From NCBI GenBank assembly GCA_031287395.1, contig JAITTA010000114.1:1-7800 (forward strand): 7,800 bases of DNA, written 5' to 3'. Positions 1-5,325 of the stretch are shown here, in pieces. The stretch is from Dysgonamonadaceae bacterium (GTDB lineage Bacteria > Bacteroidota > Bacteroidia > Bacteroidales > Azobacteroidaceae). The notes beneath the pieces were generated by a model, which saw only the letters and a program-made list of their open reading frames with translations, was not told where the DNA came from and did no database searches. A program made the translations under genes and the position numbers. The stretch's first letter is position 1, and each line of letters opens with the position of its first letter.

Positions 1-184
1 AAGTCGCTTCGGAAAACTTCATCGTTTCGAGCGCAGAAAAACTTCGGGAACCGCCGGAACCGGATTTATTCTCATTTATCCTGATACTGACAGGGACTTT
101 TTCGTCTAAAGAGGCGACAAATGCAGGATATTCCTCTCCGAGCAAATCCTGCATTTGGCGTATCAATTCCTCAGGTAAATTCAT
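1..184 (-). CDS. RNA cytosine-C5 methyltransferase, RsmF / NOL1-NOP2-Sun family (N-terminal fragment)
   Basis: Partial gene running off the left edge of the window; only the first 61 residues are visible. The protein begins MNLPEELIRQMQDLLG and continues with PVSIRINENKS at about residues 31-41. A short helical start followed by a 'P-V-S-I-R-hydrophobic-N' block is how I recall the N-terminal domain of Bacteroidetes rRNA/tRNA cytosine-C5 methyltransferases (SAM-dependent m5C enzymes of the RsmF/Sun family). The catalytic Cys motifs and Rossmann core would lie beyond the window and cannot be checked. The ATG at 184-182 overlaps the TAA of alanine dehydrogenase by one base (TAATG), so the gene is probably translated by coupling from the ald transcript. 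The start is well fixed by that overlap. The family call rests on a short N-terminal similarity and is moderately sure. Confidence 0.65.
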   Translation of the reverse strand, partial: MNLPEELIRQMQDLLGEEYPAFVASLDEKVPVSIRINENKSGSGGSRSFSALETMKFSEAT

Positions 185-1284
185 TAAATGGGTTCATAGG
201 GTAAGTTCAGAGCCTCAGCTACCGGTTTATATACCAATTTCCCATCGCAAACGTTCAAGCCTTTAGACAAAGCAGGATCGGCTTCCAGGGCGGCTTTCCA
301 CCCTTTATCAGCGATGGTGAGCGCATAGGGAAGCGTCGCATTGGTCAAAGCCATGGTGGAAGTACGTGGAACTGCTCCCGGCATGTTAGCGACACAATAC
401 TGTACCACCCCATGACAGTCGAAAACTGGATTTTTGTGAGTAGTCGGCCTGGACGGTTCGAAACAACCACCCTGGTCGATAGCAACATCTACCATAACGG
501 ACCCCTTTCTCATAGTCGCAATCATTCCTTCCGTCACCAGTCTGGGAGCCTTCGCTCCGGCTATCAGAACAGCTCCGATTACCACATCCGAATATTTTAT
601 TTCTTCGCGAAGATTCAGCGGACTGAACATGATTTGCTTGCAATTCGCCGGCATGACATCACTAAGGTAACGCAGGCGTTCAAGATTCACGTCCATAATC
701 GTTACGTCGGCACCCATTCCGCAGGCCATTTTAGCGGCATTGATTCCGACAATTCCTCCTCCTAAAATCAGTACTTTAGCCGGAGCAACTCCGGGAACTC
801 CTCCAAGTAACATTCCTGCACCGCCTTGAGGCATTTCAAGGAAACGGGCAGCCTCCTGAATAGACATCCGTCCTGCGACTTCACTCATCGGTTGGAGCAG
901 GGGTAGCCTCCCTCCCGGTAATTCTACTGTTTCGTAAGCGATGGCAACGCATTTGCTCCGCATAAGCGCTTGTGTTTGCTCAAGGTCGGCGGCAAGATGC
1001 AGGTATGTGAAAACAATCTGTCCGGGCCTCAACAAATCATATTCCGGAGGCATAATTTCTTTTACGTGCATTACCATATCGGCTTGTTGAAATATTTCCT
1101 GCGGAGTATCTGTTATTTTCGCTCCAACGTGGATGTATTCTTCATTGGAAAAACCACTTCCTGCTCCCGCATCTTTTTCTACCAGGATGGTATGCCCATG
1201 TAATACCATTTGTTCGACTCCTGCCGGAGTCATCGAAACACGATTTTCCTGAGATTTGATTTCTTTTAAGATACCAACTTTCAT
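184..1284 (-). CDS. ald: Alanine dehydrogenase (NAD-dependent)
   Basis: Catalyses reversible oxidative deamination of L-alanine to pyruvate and ammonia with NAD+, in the cytoplasm, linking alanine use to central carbon and nitrogen metabolism. The 366 residues match the usual family length of about 370, so the gene is complete. Visible landmarks: N-terminal MKVGILKEIK and ENRVSMTP, with substrate-binding Arg15; Lys75 in HVKE and His96 in TYLHLA, the substrate and catalytic positions; the NAD-binding Rossmann loop GGGIVG at 175-180, with Asp198 ending the second strand (TIMD) as the likely ribose-binding acid; and catalytic Asp270 in DVAIDQGG. The C-terminal NMPGAVPRTST block at 300-310 is also typical. 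The start ATG at 1284 is supported by the family N-terminus. The stop is coupled to a downstream RNA methyltransferase gene. I see no sign of decay. Confidence 0.96.
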   Translation of the reverse strand: MKVGILKEIKSQENRVSMTPAGVEQMVLHGHTILVEKDAGAGSGFSNEEYIHVGAKITDTPQEIFQQADMVMHVKEIMPPEYDLLRPGQIVFTYLHLAADLEQTQALMRSKCVAIAYETVELPGGRLPLLQPMSEVAGRMSIQEAARFLEMPQGGAGMLLGGVPGVAPAKVLILGGGIVGINAAKMACGMGADVTIMDVNLERLRYLSDVMPANCKQIMFSPLNLREEIKYSDVVIGAVLIAGAKAPRLVTEGMIATMRKGSVMVDVAIDQGGCFEPSRPTTHKNPVFDCHGVVQYCVANMPGAVPRTSTMALTNATLPYALTIADKGWKAALEADPALSKGLNVCDGKLVYKPVAEALNLPYEPI

Positions 1285-1319
1285 ATAGTTAATTTTAAAT
1301 TGTTAGAAAAAAATATGTG

Positions 1320-1349
1320 CAAATGTAAAGAGAATTTCGGTAAAATAAA
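1320..1349 (-). promoter_or_regulatory. Promoter of alanine dehydrogenase (Bacteroidetes-type)
   Basis: Read on the minus strand, TACATTTG at 1327-1320 is a perfect match to the Bacteroidetes -7 element TAnnTTTG. A weak -33 candidate (TTTA, consensus TTTG) lies 18 bases upstream at 1349-1346. Transcription would start near 1313, leaving an untranslated leader of roughly 30 bases that is A/T-rich and has no Shine-Dalgarno sequence. The -33 match is poor, so confidence is moderate. Confidence 0.5.
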
Positions 1350-1503
1350 CTCATGGGGCCTATTTTTTTATCATATTTCTTGTATTTTTCCTCTTTATGA
1401 TTAACAATTTGATATTTTTCGAATCATTTTCCGTTTTGTCTCCAATAACATGGCATGAAACGAGCATGCAAAACTTGCACTGAAGAGCGTGAGCATGACG
1501 CAA

Positions 1504-1524
1504 GTTCCATATGACCTTTAAGAA
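1504..1524 (+). repeat. Diverged direct repeat, copy 1
   Basis: This copy reads GTTCCATATGACCTTTAAGAA. It matches copy 2 at 1672-1692 in 18 of 21 positions. An ATG lies 36 bases after the first base of this copy (1540), as one lies 35 bases after the first base of copy 2 (the START gene's start codon). It may be a decayed duplication of the START gene's upstream region or a binding site pair. Confidence 0.5.
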
Positions 1525-1563
1525 TGAAATGATGTATATATGAAAACTGTATTTACCAAAATA

Positions 1564-1594
1564 TTTGTTTTTCCGGATTTATTTTGTATCTTCG
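1564..1594 (+). promoter_or_regulatory. Candidate promoter of the START-domain gene
   Basis: TTTG at 1564-1567 and TATCTTCG at 1587-1594 are separated by 19 bases. This fits the Bacteroidetes layout TTTG-N19-TAnnTTTG with a single mismatch in the -7 element. Transcription would begin near 1601, giving a leader of about 105 bases before the ATG at 1707. That leader contains the inverted repeat at 1626-1642 and repeat copy 2. Confidence 0.5.
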
Positions 1595-1625
1595 ACGACA
1601 GATCTTTGTATATCATGAAAGGAAA

Positions 1626-1642
1626 ATGATTTTAAAAATCAT
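1626..1642. repeat. Perfect inverted repeat with 8-bp arms
   Basis: ATGATTTT and AAAATCAT flank a single central A. The spacing is too tight for a good RNA hairpin, so a dimeric DNA-binding protein site is more plausible than a terminator. It lies about 32 bases downstream of the candidate -7 element of the START gene, a position where a bound repressor could block transcription. Composition is A/T-rich, so chance is a real alternative. Confidence 0.45.
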
Positions 1643-1671
1643 CAAAGTTCATATATTAAAAATCAAGGTAG

Positions 1672-1692
1672 GTTCCATACGACCTTAAAAAA
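1672..1692 (+). repeat. Diverged direct repeat, copy 2 (in the START gene leader)
   Basis: This copy reads GTTCCATACGACCTTAAAAAA and is the partner of copy 1 at 1504-1524; the shared core GTTCCATAYGACCTT differs at one base only. It lies in the predicted 5' leader, immediately upstream of the START gene. Confidence 0.5.
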
Positions 1693-1706
1693 CAAATTAT
1701 TGACGT

Positions 1707-2090
1707 ATGAAAAAGGAAAAGTTCAATATCGAATATGTTTTCGACAAAGCTTCCAGAAAAAATTTATGGAATCATCTTATGACGTCGTCTGGGCTGTCGG
1801 AGTGGTTTGCAGATCATGTGGTCTCTAAAGGAGATACCTTTGAATTTATTTGGAACAAGCAAATGCTCGAAGCTGAAAGACTTGCATTCGTCCCGGATTC
1901 TTTTGTCCGTTTCAGATGGATTGGAGAAGAAGATTCGGAAGCTTATTTTGAATTCCGGTTGAATACCAATGAATTGACAGGAGCATTATTGCTTGAGATT
2001 ATCGATTTTGCTTATCCGGGAGAAAAAGAAGATGCTGTTTCGCTCTGGGATTCTCAGGTAAAAGTGTTGTTGAGGAAGTTGGGTCTGTAA
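1707..2090 (+). CDS. START-like (SRPBCC/AHSA1-type) domain protein
   Basis: A complete 127-residue protein that resembles a conserved Bacteroidetes family annotated as START-like or AHSA1-like. Visible family features are the N-terminal strand and helix (IEYVFDKASRKNLWNHL, residues 8-24), the GLSEWFADHV segment (29-38), a beta-rich middle with FEFIWN (45-50) and VRFRWIGEEDSEAYFEFR (67-84), and a C-terminal helix beginning EDAVSLWDSQVKVLL (108-122) that would close the helix-grip fold. No catalytic residues are expected; such proteins bind hydrophobic ligands or partner proteins, and the ligand here is unknown. It has no signal peptide or membrane segment, so it should be cytoplasmic. The gene stands alone, divergent from ald and convergent with the sigma-factor operon. 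The ATG is supported by the family N-terminus (MKKEKF). Confidence 0.85.
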   Translation: MKKEKFNIEYVFDKASRKNLWNHLMTSSGLSEWFADHVVSKGDTFEFIWNKQMLEAERLAFVPDSFVRFRWIGEEDSEAYFEFRLNTNELTGALLLEIIDFAYPGEKEDAVSLWDSQVKVLLRKLGL

Positions 2091-2103
2091 TTGCCCGGAA
2101 TCG

Positions 2104-2139
2104 TAAAAAAAGGCGGCGGGACTCGCGTCCAACCGCCTT
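2104..2139 (-). terminator. Intrinsic terminator of the sigma-factor operon
   Basis: Read on the minus strand this is a GC-rich hairpin: an outer 7-bp stem (AAGGCGG with CCGCCTT, 2133-2139 and 2110-2116), a small internal loop, an inner GGAC/GTCC stem (2127-2130 and 2119-2122) and a 4-base loop. It is followed directly by a T tract (complement of the A run 2105-2111). It lies about 45 bases past the stop of the DUF4252 gene. The hairpin has no T tract on the plus strand, so termination of the START gene would be weaker, though the hairpin may serve both convergent units. Confidence 0.85.
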
Positions 2140-2184
2140 AACCGTTTAATCAAAAAAGTTAGTTTAAAAAAGAAATATAATTTG

Positions 2185-2703
2185 TTATTTATTTTTATTG
2201 ATTGAATCCAGAACTTTCAATCCTGAAAGGTTTATCTTTTCGGAATACTTTGACAGGGTCTCCAGGTCGATGTCTCCACAAAGGGTGATCAAACTGAAAT
2301 GATCACTTTTATTTTTTTGTAGCAATACCAGTTCCTTGATAATCCCTTTGGACTCTTTTGCCATTACAATCAGTTCCTCTTTCCCTTCTTTAGTCGAAAG
2401 TAACGATTCGAATCCGTTTTTCTTTTTTGTGAGTATTTCATAAGCCGAATCGTAATATTCATTATTCAAAGTAGAATCTTTTGAAGATATGACAACAATT
2501 TTCTCTAGACCTTTAATCGCCTTATTAAAATCAATATTATCAGAGGAAAGGCTTTCCATCATCTGAAACATTTTTTTCCCAATGGAAATAATTTCCAGAT
2601 TATCATCATGATTAAACTTTTCAATGAACAAATTTGCAATTTCCTGAGAAAAAGCAGAATATGATAAAAAACTCAATAATACCGTCAATAAAAAATTTCT
2701 CAT
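2185..2703 (-). CDS. DUF4252 domain protein, exported
   Basis: A 172-residue protein with a clear Sec signal peptide: Met-Arg-Asn, a hydrophobic core FLLTVLLSFLSYSAF, and a likely signal peptidase I cut near AFS-Q (residue 19/20). There is no lipobox Cys, so the product should be periplasmic rather than a lipoprotein. The mature part has alternating helix and strand segments and ends with FSLITLCGDIDLETLSKYS at about 136-154, a block I associate with DUF4252 proteins of Bacteroidetes. The biochemical role of this family is unknown to me. Its ATG overlaps the TGA of the upstream anti-sigma-like gene by 4 nt (ATGA), so the two are translated together. An operon partner of a sigma and anti-sigma pair suggests an envelope-sensing or effector role, but that is inference. 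Confidence 0.7.
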   Translation of the reverse strand: MRNFLLTVLLSFLSYSAFSQEIANLFIEKFNHDDNLEIISIGKKMFQMMESLSSDNIDFNKAIKGLEKIVVISSKDSTLNNEYYDSAYEILTKKKNGFESLLSTKEGKEELIVMAKESKGIIKELVLLQKNKSDHFSLITLCGDIDLETLSKYSEKINLSGLKVLDSINKNK

Positions 2704-3182
2704 TCTTCTTCTATAATCAACTCTTCCGGTTCGTTTATATCCTTCATGACAACAGAATCTTCTTTCAGCTCTTCTATAGAGTCTTTTGCTTTAAGAAGAG
2801 AGGATGATATTTTGTCAAGGACAGCCTGAGTTTCTTTGATTGCATCCTGTGGGTCCGAATAAGTTTCGGAAAATACCTCTTTCAAAAATTCTTCCTGTTG
2901 ATAATGAGTATATATCCCTATTCCGATAGAAACAACAATCAGGATAGAAGCCGCAACCTTCAGCAACGGGTAAAACCGGATGACAGGTAAATGGCCCGGC
3001 ATTTTTCCGAACAAGGAAGACGACGGCGCTTTCAACTCCTTAAAATCATTCAAAGCCCGAAATACATCCCGGTATTTTTTCAAATCTTCCGGAACGTCGT
3101 TTCCTGCAAACCACTCCCGGAGTTTTTGTTCTTCGTCCCGCGAGGTTTTACATTCCCAGTATCGTTCTAATAACTCTCTCAT
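2700..3182 (-). CDS. Anti-sigma-factor-like single-pass membrane protein
   Basis: A 160-residue protein with a cytoplasmic N-terminal region (residues 1-70), one membrane helix at about 72-91 (PLLKVAASILIVVSIGIGIY) and an acidic helical C-terminal part (95-160) predicted outside the inner membrane. The N-terminus, ELLERYWECKTSRDEEQKLREWF, resembles the 'YW-x-x-x-T-S-x-x-E-E-x-x-L' start of Bacteroidetes anti-sigma-like proteins encoded next to ECF sigma factors. The classical zinc-binding HxxxCxxC motif is absent. The C-terminal half (DPQDAIKETQAVLDKISSSL, 110-129) looks amphipathic and may contact the DUF4252 partner, though this is speculation. It lies 26 bp after the sigma gene and overlaps the DUF4252 gene by 4 nt. 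The anti-sigma role is inferred from topology and position, not from a recognised domain signature. Confidence 0.65.
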   Translation of the reverse strand: MRELLERYWECKTSRDEEQKLREWFAGNDVPEDLKKYRDVFRALNDFKELKAPSSSLFGKMPGHLPVIRFYPLLKVAASILIVVSIGIGIYTHYQQEEFLKEVFSETYSDPQDAIKETQAVLDKISSSLLKAKDSIEELKEDSVVMKDINEPEELIIEEE

Positions 3183-3208
3183 TTATATGATGTTATACTA
3201 CTATTCTT

Positions 3209-3718
3209 TTAATCCTTGTAATAATTGTCCGCAGCTTCCAACATTTCTTTGATTTTCTGTCTTGCCCGGAACAGATTTACTTTTACCTGTTCTTCCGGGA
3301 TATTCATAGCTTCCATAATCTCTTTGTAACTAAGCCCTTCCATGTCTCTCAACAGAAAAATAGTGCGTTGTTTTTCGGGCAAATGCCCGGTTATTCTCCA
3401 AATCATTTCCAACCGTTCTCCATGCTCTTGCGCTTTCTCCGGATCAAAACCGTGGAAATCGTCCCTTTCGGAAATTGATCCCAATTGGTTATCTTTCAAC
3501 GAAATTTTATCCAGCGCAATATTTCTGGCCGAACGGATACAGTATCCCTCCAGGTTGGAAATCCTGTTCCATTCATTTCTTTTTTGCCACACATTCAACA
3601 TTGCATCCTGCACGACATCCTCTGCGTCTTGCTTATTACCTGTGATGCTTAAGGCGAGACGAAACAACTTATCCGCAAGCGGAATAATCATATCTTTAAA
3701 TTTCCGGTCCTGCCTCAT
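3209..3718 (-). CDS. ECF-subfamily RNA polymerase sigma factor
   Basis: A 169-residue sigma-70-family protein with only regions 2 and 4, the hallmark of extracytoplasmic-function sigma factors. Region 2 spans about 9-75, with DAEDVVQDAMLNVWQK (31-46) as the core-binding and -10-reading segment. Region 4 spans about 113-160, with LPEKQRTIFLLRDMEGLSYKEI followed by a helix-turn-helix (PEEQVKVNLFRARQKIKEML). It should direct RNA polymerase to a small regulon and be held inactive by the membrane protein encoded just downstream. The start at 3718 fits the family N-terminus. The next in-frame Met (residue 10) would cut into region 2. An ECF-type promoter sits immediately upstream, suggesting autoregulation. 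The target regulon cannot be read from this window apart from its own operon. Confidence 0.93.
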   Translation of the reverse strand: MRQDRKFKDMIIPLADKLFRLALSITGNKQDAEDVVQDAMLNVWQKRNEWNRISNLEGYCIRSARNIALDKISLKDNQLGSISERDDFHGFDPEKAQEHGERLEMIWRITGHLPEKQRTIFLLRDMEGLSYKEIMEAMNIPEEQVKVNLFRARQKIKEMLEAADNYYKD

Positions 3719-3727
3719 TATTTAGTT

Positions 3728-3752
3728 GACGGTTGAATAAAGAAAATGTTAC
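3728..3752 (-). promoter_or_regulatory. ECF-type (autoregulatory) promoter of the sigma operon
   Basis: On the minus strand, TGTAACA contains GTAAC at 3752-3748 (ECF -35 type, AAC core) and CGTC at 3731-3728 (ECF -10 type, CGT core), separated by exactly 16 bases. No TTTG/TAnnTTTG pair with proper spacing is seen in the 47-bp gap to the antiporter gene. Transcription would begin at about 3722-3719, only a few bases before the ATG at 3718. Confidence 0.65.
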
Positions 3753-3765
3753 ACAAAATTGAAAA

Positions 3766-5232
3766 TTAAATATCTTTTAACATTGCGTCGTCATCTGAAA
3801 TCAACAGAAGGATGTCCTGAGGGAATAATTCGGTAGATCCGGTAGGGATCAGATATTGTTCGCCTCGTTTGACCATGACTACCAAGGTATTCGGATGAAG
3901 AGAAATCTCTTTGATTCTATTTCCGTTTTTAAGTAATTTCTCATCAACAGTAAATTCTTTCATAACGGAATTGATGTCGTCGGATAGTTCTATCTCAAAT
4001 TCGGATAGTTCCGGTTTTTCATCGGGCTTTTTCGCCAATCCCAACCATCGGGCTATAAGAGGAATTGTAGTTCCCTGTACCAGAAGCGAAATCAGGGTAA
4101 CAAAAAAGACGATATTGAATATCATGGGTGATTTGTCTATCCCTGCAGTGAGGGTATAAGTTGCAAAAATAATCGGGACTGCTCCACGAAGTCCCACCCA
4201 GGATGTGAATACCTTGGCAGGAATCGACATCTTTTTGAAAGGCAATAAACAAATAAACACACTCAACGGCCGTCCGAGAAGTATCATGAAAAATCCGATG
4301 ATCAGACCCACTCCCATCACCGGAAGCAACTCTTTCGGATTTACCAGTAATCCCAGACAGAGGAATATAATGATCTGGAACAACCAGGTCAAACCATCGA
4401 AAAAGCGCTTGGACGAAAATTTTTGAGTGAATTTGGAATTACCGATAACCAAGCCTCCGACATATACTGCCAGATAACCGTTTCCCTGCAGGTCGTTTGT
4501 CAAAGCAAAAATGAAAAAACAGACCGCAATCAAAAGGACGGGATATAAGGAACGGTTGTGTAATTCAAGCTTATTTAGAATCCATACAAATAATTTCCCC
4601 AGACCGAATCCCATCAAAGCTCCGAAAATAAACTGAAACAGGAAGAACCCCACTACATACCAGATATTTCCTGCCTGAGTCTGTATCATCTGAATCAGAG
4701 TGATTGTCAGCAAATACGCCATAGGATCGTTACTCCCGCTTTCAAACTCGAGCAGCGGTTTCATGTGTCCTTTCAAGGAAACTCCTTTAGAGCGCAGAAT
4801 TCCGAATACGGAAGCCGAATCGGTCGATGACATAACGGATGCAAGCAGCAATGATTCGAGCAATGTGAAGGTGATTACACAAAAGAAATGATTCGTAAGC
4901 CAAAAAATGAAAACACCGGTGAACAACGCCGTGAGAAATACACCCAAGGTTGCTAAAACGGTTCCGGGTATCGCAACCGGCCGGATATCCGAATATTTCG
5001 TATCCAAGCCTCCGGAAAATAAAATAACGTTCAGGGCCGTCATACCAACAAACTGGGCCATGGAGGAATCGTTGAATTGAATTCCCAAACCGTCGCTTCC
5101 GGATAACATTCCTATAAATAAGAAAAGAACAAGAATTGGAATTCCAAGCCGGTAGCTGGCCCGACTGGCAAAAATACTTAAAAATAAGAGAATGCTCCCG
5201 ATGAGCAAAATATTGTCGATGGATAGGTTCAT
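3766..5232 (-). CDS. Potassium/proton (cation/proton) antiporter, CvrA/NhaP2-like with C-terminal RCK_C domain
   Basis: A 488-residue inner-membrane antiporter of the CPA1 family, exchanging K+ or Na+ for H+ to control cytoplasmic ion balance and pH. About a dozen membrane helices fill residues 5-400. Recognisable sites are SSTDSASVF (135-143), the family GSNDP block (166-170) with the adjacent Asn168-Asp169 thought to be the ion-binding pair, and SWVGLRGAV (344-352). After a charged linker (400-418), residues about 419-488 look like an RCK_C/TrkA_C regulatory domain (ISLHPNTLVVMVKRG, then GSTELFPQDILLLIS). This architecture is the one known from CvrA/NhaP2 proteins. Substrate preference cannot be told from sequence alone. 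The gene is divergent from the GT6 gene and lies 47 bp upstream of the sigma operon on the same strand. No terminator is seen in that gap, so some read-through is possible. Confidence 0.92.
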   Translation of the reverse strand: MNLSIDNILLIGSILLFLSIFASRASYRLGIPILVLFLFIGMLSGSDGLGIQFNDSSMAQFVGMTALNVILFSGGLDTKYSDIRPVAIPGTVLATLGVFLTALFTGVFIFWLTNHFFCVITFTLLESLLLASVMSSTDSASVFGILRSKGVSLKGHMKPLLEFESGSNDPMAYLLTITLIQMIQTQAGNIWYVVGFFLFQFIFGALMGFGLGKLFVWILNKLELHNRSLYPVLLIAVCFFIFALTNDLQGNGYLAVYVGGLVIGNSKFTQKFSSKRFFDGLTWLFQIIIFLCLGLLVNPKELLPVMGVGLIIGFFMILLGRPLSVFICLLPFKKMSIPAKVFTSWVGLRGAVPIIFATYTLTAGIDKSPMIFNIVFFVTLISLLVQGTTIPLIARWLGLAKKPDEKPELSEFEIELSDDINSVMKEFTVDEKLLKNGNRIKEISLHPNTLVVMVKRGEQYLIPTGSTELFPQDILLLISDDDAMLKDI

Positions 5233-5250
5233 AAGAATAACTGATTTTTA

Positions 5251-5281
5251 CAAAAATAATATTTTTTCCGGGAAATTAAAA
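5251..5281 (-). promoter_or_regulatory. Candidate promoter of the antiporter gene
   Basis: On the minus strand TATTTTTG at 5258-5251 matches TAnnTTTG perfectly. The -33 position, 19 bases upstream (5281-5278), reads TTTT instead of TTTG. The predicted start is near 5244, only about a dozen bases before the ATG at 5232. The region overlaps the oppositely directed GT6 promoter. Confidence 0.45.
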
Positions 5282-5295
5282 TATTTGTACATTTG
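5265..5295 (+). promoter_or_regulatory. Promoter of the GT6 glycosyltransferase gene
   Basis: TACATTTG at 5288-5295 is a perfect TAnnTTTG -7 element. TTTC at 5265-5268, 19 bases upstream, matches the -33 TTTG in three of four bases. The start would be near 5302, giving a leader of about 24 bases. It shares the 93-bp divergent gap with the antiporter promoter, so the two polymerases could interfere. Confidence 0.55.
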
Positions 5296-5325
5296 TAAAA
5301 GCAAAATCAAAAAATTCTAAGAATA

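Larger units (their letters stand above)
1285..1706. other. 422-bp divergent intergenic region between ald and the START-domain gene
   Basis: No credible gene is seen here. The left side carries the ald promoter (1320-1349). The right side carries a candidate promoter (1564-1594) and a 5' leader for the plus-strand START gene. Between them are a 7-bp inverted repeat (AACTTGC at 1472-1478 and GCAAGTT at 1500-1506, 21-base loop), a diverged direct repeat (1504-1524 and 1672-1692), and a compact inverted repeat at 1626-1642. The stretch 1351-1470 is A/T-rich and shows nothing I can name. The region is long compared with the 93-bp divergent gap at 5233-5325 in the same window, so a small RNA or an unrecognised regulatory target is possible, but nothing in the sequence proves it. 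Confidence 0.6.

Noticed and set aside
412..765. Plus-strand open frame of 117 codons inside the alanine dehydrogenase gene
   Set aside because: It lies wholly antisense to a well-conserved enzyme, and its product is low in hydrophobic-core pattern and rich in His/Ser/Arg, as expected for a shadow frame.
1351..1380. GGGGCC followed by a T7 run on the plus strand, looking like a terminator tail
   Set aside because: No stem can be formed with the upstream bases, and no plus-strand gene ends nearby.
1540..1629. Small plus-strand open frame of 29 codons (starts MKTVFTKIF) after repeat copy 1
   Set aside because: It overlaps the candidate promoter of the START gene, has no recognisable domain, and its length is common by chance in A/T-rich DNA. 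It is mentioned only as part of the direct-repeat finding.
3342..3725. Plus-strand open frame of 127 codons over the sigma factor gene
   Set aside because: It is antisense to a clear ECF sigma factor, and its Cys/Ser-rich product resembles no protein family. Its end also crosses the sigma start region.
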